Part shown: in pieces, positions 1 to 5,940 of the stretch
Position numbering within the stretch: the first letter of the stretch is position 1
How the letters are laid out: every line of letters begins with the position of its first letter
DNA from: Pelotomaculum sp.
GTDB lineage: Bacteria > Bacillota > Desulfotomaculia > Desulfotomaculales > Pelotomaculaceae
NCBI GenBank assembly: GCA_003489345.1
Contig: DNIT01000186.1
Span: 1-9,138 of the forward strand
Direction of reading: 5' to 3'
Length of the DNA: 9,138 nt
Program-made: the position numbers and the translations under genes
The notes under the pieces: generated by a model
Database searches by the model: none
Seen by the model: the letters and a program-made list of their open reading frames with translations, nothing else
What the model was told of the DNA's origin: nothing

Positions 1-129
1 CAACGGCGCGTCAACGCCAAACCGGGATCCCTAAAGCAACTTTTATGCAAACGAATTCGTACCTGCATCTGATGCACGACCAATTGCATATCCTTCGCTA
101 TCGACAAGGTACTGTGGTAATACCCAAAC
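1..129. other. Gene-free left edge, downstream of thrS
   Basis: This stretch follows the thrS stop codon on the minus strand. I see no open reading frame with a ribosome binding site on either strand and no clear hairpin with a T-tract that would end thrS transcription. In many Firmicutes infC follows thrS, but nothing here resembles infC or its leader. The only notable content is one copy of a 20-nt dispersed repeat at 47-66. Confidence 0.5.
47..66. repeat. Dispersed 20-nt repeat, copy 1
   Basis: The sequence GCAAACGAATTCGTACCTGC matches 3598-3617 at 18 of 20 positions. Both differences are C/T transitions, at repeat positions 6 and 14. The core CGAATTCG is palindromic. The repeat ends 63 nt before the thrS stop codon, and the other copy ends 61 nt before the htpX stop, so both sit just beyond the 3' end of a minus-strand gene. 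No longer homology between the two surroundings is convincing. Confidence 0.6.
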
Positions 130-2055
130 TCAAGAATTGGCCTTTTCTTTAATTTCACGCCAAAGGTTATCTTCAAACTCGCTCAGCGGGATGGCTCCCA
201 GGTCGCCACGGGCGCGGTGGCGGACGGCCACCGCCCCCTGTTCGGCCTCCTTGTCACCGACAACCAGCATGTAGGGAATTTTTTGCGCCTGGGCTTCGCG
301 AATTTTATAGTTGATTTTCTCGTTGCGGGCGTCCATCTCCACCCGGATCCCTTTTTGCTCAAGACTGTCCACAACCTTACGGGCGTACGCAAGGTGGCGG
401 TCGGTAATGGGCAGGACACGGGCCTGGACAGGGGCCAGCCAGGCCGGAAAAGCTCCGGCGAAGTGTTCGGTGAGAATGCCGATAAACCTTTCAATACTGC
501 CGAATATCGTCCTGTGGATCATCACCGGCCGGTGCTTCTGGCCGTCCTCCCCGACATAGGTAAGGTCGAACAACTCCGGCATCTGGAAATCCAACTGGAT
601 CGTCCCGCATTGCCAGGTGCGGCCCAGGGAATCTTTAAGGTGAAAATCAATCTTCGGCCCGTAGAAGGCGCCGTCCCCCTCGTTTACCTTATAAGCAAGG
701 CCCCTGGCCTCCAGGGCGTCCCGCAGCTCACCGGTGGCCTTCTCCCAGGTTTCTTCGGAGCCCATGGCCTTTTCCGGCCTGGTGGAAAGCTCCACTTGAT
801 AAGAGAAACCGAATACTTTGTAGAAATCTTCTTCCATATTGATGACCCCGATGATCTCATCCTTAACCTGGGAGGGAAGCATGAATATGTGGGCGTCGTC
901 CTGGGTAAAGCAACGGACTCTCATCAAACCGTGTAATGCGCCGGAAAGCTCGTGCCGGTGCACCAGCCCCAGTTCACCCATGCGAATGGGAAGCTCACGA
1001 TAGCTGTGCAGCCTGCTCTTGTAAATCAGGATGCCGCCGGGGCAGTTCATCGGCTTGACAGCGAAATCACCCTCGTCGATTTTGGTGAAATACATGTTGT
1101 CGCGGTAATGGTCCCAGTGCCCGGATTGCTCCCAGAGGGTTCTGTTCAAAATAATCGGCGTGCGGATCTCCTGGTAGCCCCTTTTTTTATGCTCCTGCCG
1201 CCAGAAGTCCTCCAGTTCGTTGCGCAGGATCATTCCCTTGGGATGAAAAAACGGAAAGCCCGGACCTTCGTCATGGATGCTGAACAGATCCAGTTCCGCG
1301 CCGATTTTCCTGTGGTCGCGCCGTTTGGCTTCCTCGAGCCGGAAAAGGTACTCGTCAAGCATGGATTTCTTGGGGAAAGAAGTGCCGTAAATCCGCTGGA
1401 GCATCTTATTCTTCTCGCTGCCCCGCCAGTATGCCCCTGCCACACTCATCAGCTTGAAGGATTTTAAGCGCCCGGTGGAGGGCACGTGCGGCCCCATGCA
1501 GAGGTCGGTAAAATCACCCTGGCGGTAGCAGGACAGGCCCACATCCGCAGGCAGGTCCTCAATCAGTTCCACCTTGTAGTCCTGGCCTGCCTCCTCAAAC
1601 TTAGCCAGCGCGTCAGCCCTGGCCAGTTCGGAGCGTTCAAAGGGCAGGTCGGCCTTAACGATGGCCTCCATTTCCTTTTCGATCTTGGCCAGATCCTCCG
1701 GACTGAAGGGCTCCTTGGTGTCAAAGTCGTAATAAAAGCCGTCGGCAATAGCCGGGCCGATAGCAAACTTAACGCCGGGGAACAGCTTTTGTACCGCCTC
1801 GGCCATAACGTGGGCCGTGCTGTGGCGGAAAACCTGTTTGCCCTCATCGTCTTCAAAGGTCAAAAATGCAACGTTGGCGTCACTGTTCAACGGAGCCCCC
1901 AGGTCGACCAGCCGGCCGTCCACCCTGGCTACCAGCGCTTCCCTGGCCAGACGCTGGCTGATGCTCCTGGCAATATCCATAAGCGCTGTGCCCGCCTGGT
2001 ACTCCCTGACCGAGCCATCCGGCAGGGTTACTTTCATATTGCCCACTTCATCCAA
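130..2055 (-). CDS. thrS: Threonyl-tRNA synthetase
   Basis: Class II aminoacyl-tRNA synthetase that charges tRNA-Thr in the cytoplasm. Residue numbers below count from the GTG at 2064. The order is an N-terminal TGS domain (about 10-70), an editing domain with HSTAH (H81, H85) and the CMGPH motif (C189, H193), a catalytic core, and a C-terminal anticodon-binding domain from about 548. The three zinc ligands of the active site are present: C341 in MNCPGG, H392 in QDDAHIF and H517 in MIHRTIFGS. At 641-644 aa it is full length. The start is uncertain. A Shine-Dalgarno AAAGGA at 2071-2066 is only 1 nt from the GTG at 2064 but 10 nt from the in-frame TTG at 2055, which I chose. An ATG at 2037, giving MKVTLPDGS, lacks a good site. 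Expression is controlled by the T-box leader directly upstream. Confidence 0.97.
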   Translation of the reverse strand: MDEVGNMKVTLPDGSVREYQAGTALMDIARSISQRLAREALVARVDGRLVDLGAPLNSDANVAFLTFEDDEGKQVFRHSTAHVMAEAVQKLFPGVKFAIGPAIADGFYYDFDTKEPFSPEDLAKIEKEMEAIVKADLPFERSELARADALAKFEEAGQDYKVELIEDLPADVGLSCYRQGDFTDLCMGPHVPSTGRLKSFKLMSVAGAYWRGSEKNKMLQRIYGTSFPKKSMLDEYLFRLEEAKRRDHRKIGAELDLFSIHDEGPGFPFFHPKGMILRNELEDFWRQEHKKRGYQEIRTPIILNRTLWEQSGHWDHYRDNMYFTKIDEGDFAVKPMNCPGGILIYKSRLHSYRELPIRMGELGLVHRHELSGALHGLMRVRCFTQDDAHIFMLPSQVKDEIIGVINMEEDFYKVFGFSYQVELSTRPEKAMGSEETWEKATGELRDALEARGLAYKVNEGDGAFYGPKIDFHLKDSLGRTWQCGTIQLDFQMPELFDLTYVGEDGQKHRPVMIHRTIFGSIERFIGILTEHFAGAFPAWLAPVQARVLPITDRHLAYARKVVDSLEQKGIRVEMDARNEKINYKIREAQAQKIPYMLVVGDKEAEQGAVAVRHRARGDLGAIPLSEFEDNLWREIKEKANS

Positions 2056-2073
2056 AACCAACACATCCTTTCA

Positions 2074-2113
2074 TGAAAAAACAAAATCGCCCCTGACAAA
2101 AAGTCAGGGACGG
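2074..2113 (-). terminator. T-box-regulated intrinsic terminator of thrS leader
   Basis: Read on the minus strand, CCCTGAC (2109-2103), a TTTTT loop and GTCAGGG (2097-2091) form a 7-bp GC-rich stem, extended by two more pairs below an internal mismatch. It is followed by a T-rich run at about 2087-2074 (TTTTG then TTTTTT). The hairpin lies immediately after the T-box and just before the thrS ribosome binding site, as expected of the terminator that uncharged tRNA prevents from forming. Confidence 0.9.
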
Positions 2114-2332
2114 GATTTCCGCGGTTCCACCCTGGTTAGGAAAAGACAACATTCCTCGCTCACGCAGATAACGGTTGCCTCCGTCGCGGCCTACTCGTCA
2201 GTTCGGCCGGCAGCTCCAAGGCGGTTTTTCAGTTCACCCGCGTCCAAAGGCGCTTTCAGCCTTATGGCGCCTTCTCTCTTTGGCCGGTATGAAACCTACT
2301 CGTCCTTATCATCACTCGTTTATCAATATTCT
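2074..2332 (-). promoter_or_regulatory. Threonine T-box leader (tRNA-Thr sensing)
   Basis: A cis-acting RNA that reads the charging state of tRNA-Thr and sets transcription of thrS. The universal T-box element AGGGTGGAACCGCGG lies at 2133-2119 and would pair with the free NCCA end of uncharged tRNA. Stem I contains AGTA at 2300-2297, the AGAGAG bulge at 2279-2274 and an apical hairpin closed by AAGGCGC/GCGCCTT. A 4-bp helix (2307-2304 with 2221-2218) closes a specifier loop in which GAA, AA, then ACC (2225-2223) faces AGTA. ACC is a threonine codon, matching the gene. A second GACGAGTAGG occurs between Stem I and the T-box. Uncharged tRNA should stabilise the antiterminator; charged tRNA should leave the terminator at 2074-2113. 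Confidence 0.93.
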
Positions 2333-2338
2333 TACTGT

Positions 2339-2367
2339 ATTATATTGGCTAAATCCTTCATTGTCAA
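2339..2367 (-). promoter_or_regulatory. Consensus sigma-A promoter of thrS leader
   Basis: On the minus strand a perfect TTGACA (2367-2362) is separated by exactly 17 nt from a perfect TATAAT (2344-2339). Transcription should begin near 2332, just before Stem I of the T-box. thrS is therefore transcribed from its own promoter although ytxC lies only 60 nt upstream. Full-consensus strength fits a gene whose output is throttled later, by antitermination. Confidence 0.92.
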
Positions 2368-2425
2368 CAAAAGCAAGCTGGTCATTAAAAACCCATGGCT
2401 TGTAGAAGAAATGCTTCAGATTATT

Positions 2426-3319
2426 TCAAGGCTGTGTACACAGAGCGCAACCGGGACACTCGCTCACCCGGTCGGTAAAAACACTTTTAATCGTTTCCAG
2501 CGTCGCGTTATGGTTTTCTCTATCGGCCCGGTGGATGTTGATTTTCCTGGGAGCGAGGGTGATCAGGGCGCTGATCAGGAGATCTTCGTAGTTTAGTTCA
2601 TTTTCCAGCATATCCAGAAAAAAACCATCCATGTAATCACTACGGACCGGCTGCATTTTATCGTCAAAAAGCTTGAAGCTGCCGGATTCAGAGATGCACA
2701 AGTGGACCATTTCCATACGCGGTTCCTGAACTTCTACAAAATACTGCAACAGCTGAATAAATTCACGGTATTCCCTCTCCATTAAAAATTCGTCAACCGC
2801 TTTTTCGGTGGCGTCCCGCAGCTCGGCCAGGTATTCCTTCAGCCTGAAACGGATGAATCCGTCGACGATAATGCGGTTATTATAGTTTAAGAAGTCTATT
2901 ATTTTTTGATTAATACGGTTCTTCCGGCTCAGCCAATAGAGCGTGTTCCGGGATTCCCTGCCCTCACGGTTGATGTGGCGCAACGAATAGTCAAAAATAA
3001 GCTTCTTTTCTTCGTCACCAAAATAATAATAGTTTTCCCGGATAATGTCTTTTAAAAGGGCATCCTCCCAGTGGTTGAGAATGACGTCGGAAATTATTTC
3101 AGCCAGTTGCTGCCTGAGAAGGGTTTGGATATGCTCGTCGTTTGACCCGCGCTGAGCCTCTCCGACAATGCGGCAGGAGAGAAAGGTGAATTTACCGGCC
3201 GGAGATTCTTCCAGGTCCACCTTCAGGCCTTGTCCTTCACACCGCTTCAGCTGATTGCCGAGTTTGGCCTTAAACAGCTCCATGTGCTGCGTGGCTCCGA
3301 TGGATATGGTCTGCGCCAC
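2426..3319 (-). CDS. ytxC: YtxC-like sporulation-associated protein
   Basis: Resembles the YtxC family (PF08812), usually described as a putative sporulation protein of unknown biochemical role. I base this on the overall sequence character, the length of about 297 aa and the position just upstream of thrS, where ytxC also lies in Bacillus subtilis. The protein is soluble, charged and mostly helical in character, with no signal peptide or membrane segment. It ends in a cysteine cluster, ECPGCALC, within the last 12 residues. The start is set by the ribosome binding site GGCAGGGAG: a GTG at 3328 overlaps that site, whereas the in-frame GTG at 3319 lies 8 nt beyond it, so 3319 is preferred. It could share readthrough with thrS, but thrS has its own strong promoter. 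The family assignment is from memory of the sequence pattern, not a search. Confidence 0.82.
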   Translation of the reverse strand: MAQTISIGATQHMELFKAKLGNQLKRCEGQGLKVDLEESPAGKFTFLSCRIVGEAQRGSNDEHIQTLLRQQLAEIISDVILNHWEDALLKDIIRENYYYFGDEEKKLIFDYSLRHINREGRESRNTLYWLSRKNRINQKIIDFLNYNNRIIVDGFIRFRLKEYLAELRDATEKAVDEFLMEREYREFIQLLQYFVEVQEPRMEMVHLCISESGSFKLFDDKMQPVRSDYMDGFFLDMLENELNYEDLLISALITLAPRKINIHRADRENHNATLETIKSVFTDRVSECPGCALCTQP

Positions 3320-3523
3320 TATGATCACTCCCTGCCTGTTACTACACCAGTCGCCGTGGGAAAAACAGGTCAGCCGGCTTTTTAAATCTTCCTGGTTCAG
3401 TATAGACAGAAAGAACGGCCCCTATGCCATGCAAATTATTTTAAGAAATCCAGAAATTTTGGCTTAATATAAAAGGGGCTAATAAATTTTACAAATTTCA
3501 AGATCTGAAAATGCGGATAATTT

Positions 3524-3566
3524 TGCCCTACGGCCCTTTAAGGCGTAAGCCGTAGGGCGTAGGGCA
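3524..3566. repeat. CCCTACG/CGTAGGG hairpin repeat
   Basis: CCCTACGGC at 3526-3534 is complementary to GCCGTAGGG at 3549-3557 (9 bp, 14-nt loop). The overlapping TGCCCTACG at 3524-3532 is complementary to CGTAGGGCA at 3558-3566 (also 9 bp). The right arm is thus a tandem of CGTAGGG units that offers two alternative 9-bp stems to one left arm. No T-run follows on either side, so it is not an obvious intrinsic terminator. It looks like a REP-type intergenic element or the relic of one. Confidence 0.6.
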
Positions 3567-3597
3567 TAATGTATCCTGCATTTCTATGGGGTTGTGT

Positions 3598-3617
3598 GCA
3601 AATGAATTCGCACCTGC
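3598..3617. repeat. Dispersed 20-nt repeat, copy 2
   Basis: GCAAATGAATTCGCACCTGC matches the copy at 47-66 with two transitions. Including the preceding TGT, this copy forms an imperfect palindrome, with GTGC and GCAC arms and an inner AAT/ATT pair around GA. That suggests a short mobile-element-derived or REP-like unit rather than chance. It lies 61 nt from the htpX stop codon. Confidence 0.6.
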
Positions 3618-3678
3618 CTTTGTCAGTTATGCCGAACAAGCGTATAGTGTGGTTACGTCTGCCGTAAATTGCTTGGAG

Positions 3679-4524
3679 TTAGACGCTCAACTCGCTCAGC
3701 CGTTTGACTCTGTCTTCGATGGGCGGGTGGGTGCTGAAGAGCCTGGCCATGGATGCGCCGGAAAGCGGGTTGACGATGAACATGTGCGATGCCGCCGGGT
3801 TTACCTGCATCGGGATCCTGTGAGCCGCGCTTTCCAATTTCAAAAGGGCGTTGGAAAGGCCTCCGGTATTACCGGCAAAGCGGGCTCCGTCCTCATCCGC
3901 CATGTATTCCCGCGAGCGGGAAATGGACATCTGGATGATCATAGCCGCGATGGGCGCGATAATGGCCAGCAGAAGACCACCGATCATGCTTCCTCCGCCC
4001 TGTTCGTCATCGCTGCGGCCCATGCCGAAGATGGCACCCCACTGGATGATGTTGGCCAGCATGGAGATCGCCCCGGCGAAGGTGGCGGCAATGGTCCCTA
4101 CCAGGACATCCCGGTTTTTGACATGGGCCAGTTCGTGCGCCAGTACACCTTCCAGTTCGGTTTTGTTTAATATCCGCAAAAGCCCCTCGGTAACGGCTAC
4201 CGCCGCACGGGCAGGGTTCCTGCCTGTGGCGAAAGCATTGGGCTGCGGTGAAGGAGTGATATAGATGCGGGGCATAGGCAGCCCGGCCCGCTGGGTCAAC
4301 CGGCGCACGATGGCGTAAAGCTCCGGCACCTCTTCCTCGGAAACCGGCTGCGAGCGGGTCATTTTAATAGCTACTTTGTCGCTGTAATAGTAGCTGAAAA
4401 AATTCATACCCAGTGAAATCAGGAAGAACAGTATGGCGCCGTTACTGCCTCCGACTGCATTTCCGATGAGTACAAGGATGACGGAAAGGCCCGCCATCAT
4501 CAACCAAACTTTGAAGTTATTCAT
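3679..4524 (-). CDS. htpX: Zinc metalloprotease HtpX (M48 family)
   Basis: An integral membrane protease that degrades damaged or misassembled membrane proteins, usually alongside FtsH. The 281-aa length is normal for the family. Two N-terminal membrane segments (about 7-25 and 29-46) precede a cytoplasmic catalytic domain with the zinc motif HELAH (H130, E131, H134). Two further hydrophobic stretches follow (about 142-165 and 181-200). The third zinc ligand is expected to be E206 in the SREYMADEDGAR segment. The C-terminus, with FSTHPPIEDRVKRL, is the typical family ending. The ATG at 4524 follows a strong AAGGAGG with 8-nt spacing. The gene lies 83 nt downstream of the cation exchanger in the same direction, with no obvious terminator between, so some co-transcription is possible. 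Confidence 0.96.
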   Translation of the reverse strand: MNNFKVWLMMAGLSVILVLIGNAVGGSNGAILFFLISLGMNFFSYYYSDKVAIKMTRSQPVSEEEVPELYAIVRRLTQRAGLPMPRIYITPSPQPNAFATGRNPARAAVAVTEGLLRILNKTELEGVLAHELAHVKNRDVLVGTIAATFAGAISMLANIIQWGAIFGMGRSDDEQGGGSMIGGLLLAIIAPIAAMIIQMSISRSREYMADEDGARFAGNTGGLSNALLKLESAAHRIPMQVNPAASHMFIVNPLSGASMARLFSTHPPIEDRVKRLSELSV

Positions 4525-4607
4525 TCAGTAAGCCTCCTTATCTCAAGTTTTAACATTTTTTCAACGTCTTAATCAATTAAATCGCGAAGGTATCCATTCC
4601 CTCCTAA

Positions 4608-5606
4608 CTATAATACCACCATCAAGGCTAAAAGCAAAAATATTCCATAGATCGCTGCCGGATAAAACATCACTGTGGCTTTGAGCTCTTTTTGCCTTTT
4701 GACAAAAAGGAAAACCGTCAGGCTTGATAACAACGCCAGGCCTGCGCTCAGTGCGGCCAGAGGGGAAATGATCCAGGGGGTAAATAAAATGCCGATAATA
4801 GGAATTATCGTGCTCTGAAAAACCATGGCTCCTGTTATGTTGCCCATAGCCAGGGTATCTTTACCACCTTTTACCCAGATCACACTGTTAAATTTTTCCG
4901 GCAGTTCGGTGGCTACCGGTGTGATTATCAGAGACAGAATCAAGGCTGGAGCCATCAAGCTGGTGGCCAGGTTGCCCAGAGCTCCCACGAAATAACTAGC
5001 GCCGCCGGCAATAAGCGCCAGGCTCACCGCGATTTGGGACAGCAACACCCAAAGCGGCGGCTCCCCTTCTCTCTTCCAGAAATACAGTGGATCAATATCC
5101 AGCTCGGACAAAGTGTCCCCGTCTCCAAGGGTGATCTTAACATAAAAAATGTACCCCAGGAGCAGAATAACTGCTACCATAATCTTTAGAGGCTGGATGG
5201 GCAAAAAGGCCGCCGCCACCGCCAGGCTATAGAAGAAGATAAAATATTTCAAGTCCCTCATTAATATGGAATTTTTTACGTCTATACAGCGGCTTTCTCC
5301 GTTCCGGCAGTAGAACATCTTTGAGACCCCCACTACCCCGAAGGCCAGCGTGCTGAGCATGAACGGAGCTCCCAGAATAGCGCCAATACCCACCTCATGA
5401 GCGCTCCCGACCGGACCGAACAGGATCGCGATGATCGGGACCATGGTTTCCGGCAGCGCCGTGCCGACGGCCGCCAGCACCGACCCTACAGCTCCTTCGG
5501 ACAGGTTCAACTTTTTACCCAGCCACTCGATCCCGTTGGTGAAGGTTTTCGCCCCCAACAAGATGGCCAACAGACCCGCAGCCAGTACCATAATATTCAC
5601 AACCAT
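4608..5606 (-). CDS. CaCA-family cation exchanger, probably Mn2+ exporter
   Basis: A 332-aa polytopic inner-membrane protein with roughly ten hydrophobic segments and the two inverted alpha-repeats of the Ca2+/cation antiporter superfamily. The first repeat carries GTALPET (48-54), where classical members have GTSLPE. The second carries ATELPEK (232-238) followed by GNITGAMVFQS (255-265). The acidic residues E53 and E237, expected to bind the cation, are kept. Loops at about 100-118 and 160-185 are hydrophilic. Such proteins are normally annotated as sodium/calcium antiporters. Here the leader carries a yybP-ykoY Mn2+ riboswitch, so I infer Mn2+ efflux, possibly with Ca2+ or other divalent cations. 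The ATG at 5606 has a strong GGGAGGTG 8 nt upstream. The family is secure; the substrate is inferred. Confidence 0.88.
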   Translation of the reverse strand: MVVNIMVLAAGLLAILLGAKTFTNGIEWLGKKLNLSEGAVGSVLAAVGTALPETMVPIIAILFGPVGSAHEVGIGAILGAPFMLSTLAFGVVGVSKMFYCRNGESRCIDVKNSILMRDLKYFIFFYSLAVAAAFLPIQPLKIMVAVILLLGYIFYVKITLGDGDTLSELDIDPLYFWKREGEPPLWVLLSQIAVSLALIAGGASYFVGALGNLATSLMAPALILSLIITPVATELPEKFNSVIWVKGGKDTLAMGNITGAMVFQSTIIPIIGILFTPWIISPLAALSAGLALLSSLTVFLFVKRQKELKATVMFYPAAIYGIFLLLALMVVL

Positions 5607-5640
5607 TATGCTAACACCTCCCTTGCAAAATTTAAAAACA

Positions 5641-5681
5641 AAAAAACCTTCGCATTTTCACTGCTGAAAAGCACGAAGGTC
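5641..5681 (-). terminator. Riboswitch expression-platform terminator
   Basis: On the minus strand ACCTTCG (5680-5674) pairs with CGAAGGT (5652-5646). An inner TTTTC/GAAAA stem lies beyond a small internal loop, and a T-run follows at 5646-5641 and beyond. The left arm overlaps the last aptamer strand (GCAAGACCTT), so P1 of the aptamer and this terminator are mutually exclusive. Ligand-bound aptamer should favour readthrough, giving metal-induced expression. Confidence 0.88.
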
Positions 5682-5775
5682 TTGCCATACCTTTGCAGAC
5701 GCAAGAGCCGGGTGTTATCCAACACCGTACTGACGACCCCTGCTCCGGGATAAACCCGGTGGCTACTCCCCTTGT
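5675..5775 (-). promoter_or_regulatory. yybP-ykoY (manganese) riboswitch aptamer
   Basis: The minus strand carries the conserved parts of this RNA class in order. AAGGGGAGTAGCC (5773-5761) supplies P1 and the L1 loop. A variable hairpin CCGGG/CCCGG follows. Then come GTCGTCAGTACG, a GTGTTGGATAACAC hairpin, CCGGCT, and finally GGCAAGACCTT (5686-5676), which supplies the L3 loop and closes P1. The match in sequence and spacing is strong. The class binds Mn2+ through the L1/L3 tertiary contact and usually turns on export or tolerance genes at high Mn2+. It lies between a promoter and the terminator ahead of the cation exchanger. Confidence 0.93.
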
Positions 5776-5799
5776 ATCCGGTAAGATTATCTATATACT

Positions 5800-5828
5800 A
5801 TTATTGCCGCATTTTAAGGACAAGTCAA
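5800..5828 (-). promoter_or_regulatory. Sigma-A promoter of riboswitch-exchanger unit
   Basis: On the minus strand TTGACT (5828-5823) is followed after 17 nt by AATAAT (5805-5800), each one mismatch from consensus. Transcription would start near 5793, about 20 nt before the conserved riboswitch core, which is a typical arrangement. Confidence 0.75.
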
Positions 5829-5940
5829 GAAGTATTTAAGGGATTTTTACTAAGCCTTATATTATTATATGCTGCCGTTCCCGGCGGTCATGTGTGAATG
5901 TTCGCATTTATATTGAGAATACAGCTTATTTTTCTGTCCG

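Larger units (their letters stand above)
3320..3678. other. Gene-free spacer between htpX and ytxC
   Basis: About 350 nt without a supportable gene on either strand. It includes the ytxC ribosome binding site at its left end, an AT-rich stretch (about 3420-3520), a GC-rich hairpin repeat at 3524-3566 and the second copy of the 20-nt repeat at 3598-3617. I could not find a convincing sigma-A promoter for ytxC. TATACT occurs on the minus strand near 3402-3397 but has no -35 partner at proper spacing. A sporulation sigma factor may be used, but I cannot show it. Confidence 0.5.

Noticed and set aside
217..936. Long plus-strand open frame of 239 codons opposite thrS
   Set aside because: It lies entirely antisense to the catalytic and anticodon domains of thrS, has no ribosome binding site, and its low-complexity product is typical of a GC-rich shadow frame.
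952..2076. Two further plus-strand frames (171 and 196 codons) opposite thrS
   Set aside because: Both mirror the codon positions of thrS, lack ribosome binding sites and resemble no family.
1817..2596. 259-codon plus-strand frame spanning the T-box leader
   Set aside because: It crosses thrS, its terminator, T-box, promoter and the end of ytxC. The minus-strand features explain this DNA and no start signal is present.
3586..4170. 194-codon plus-strand frame opposite htpX
   Set aside because: It is antisense to htpX, begins inside the repeat region without a ribosome binding site, and its composition mirrors the htpX codons.
4561..4600. Six-codon minus-strand ORF (MDTFAI) behind a GGAGGGA between the exchanger and htpX
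   Set aside because: The spacing between the purine tract and ATG is too short, there is no attenuator-like structure after it, and htpX has its own strong ribosome binding site. Probably chance.
5397..5753. 118-codon plus-strand frame over the riboswitch and exchanger start
   Set aside because: It overlaps both the structured leader and the exchanger coding start; the leader structure accounts for the sequence.
5886..5900. GCCG-GGAA-CGGC hairpin after the FAD oxidoreductase as its terminator
   Set aside because: Only four base pairs and no T-run follow on the minus strand, so it is not supportable as an intrinsic terminator.
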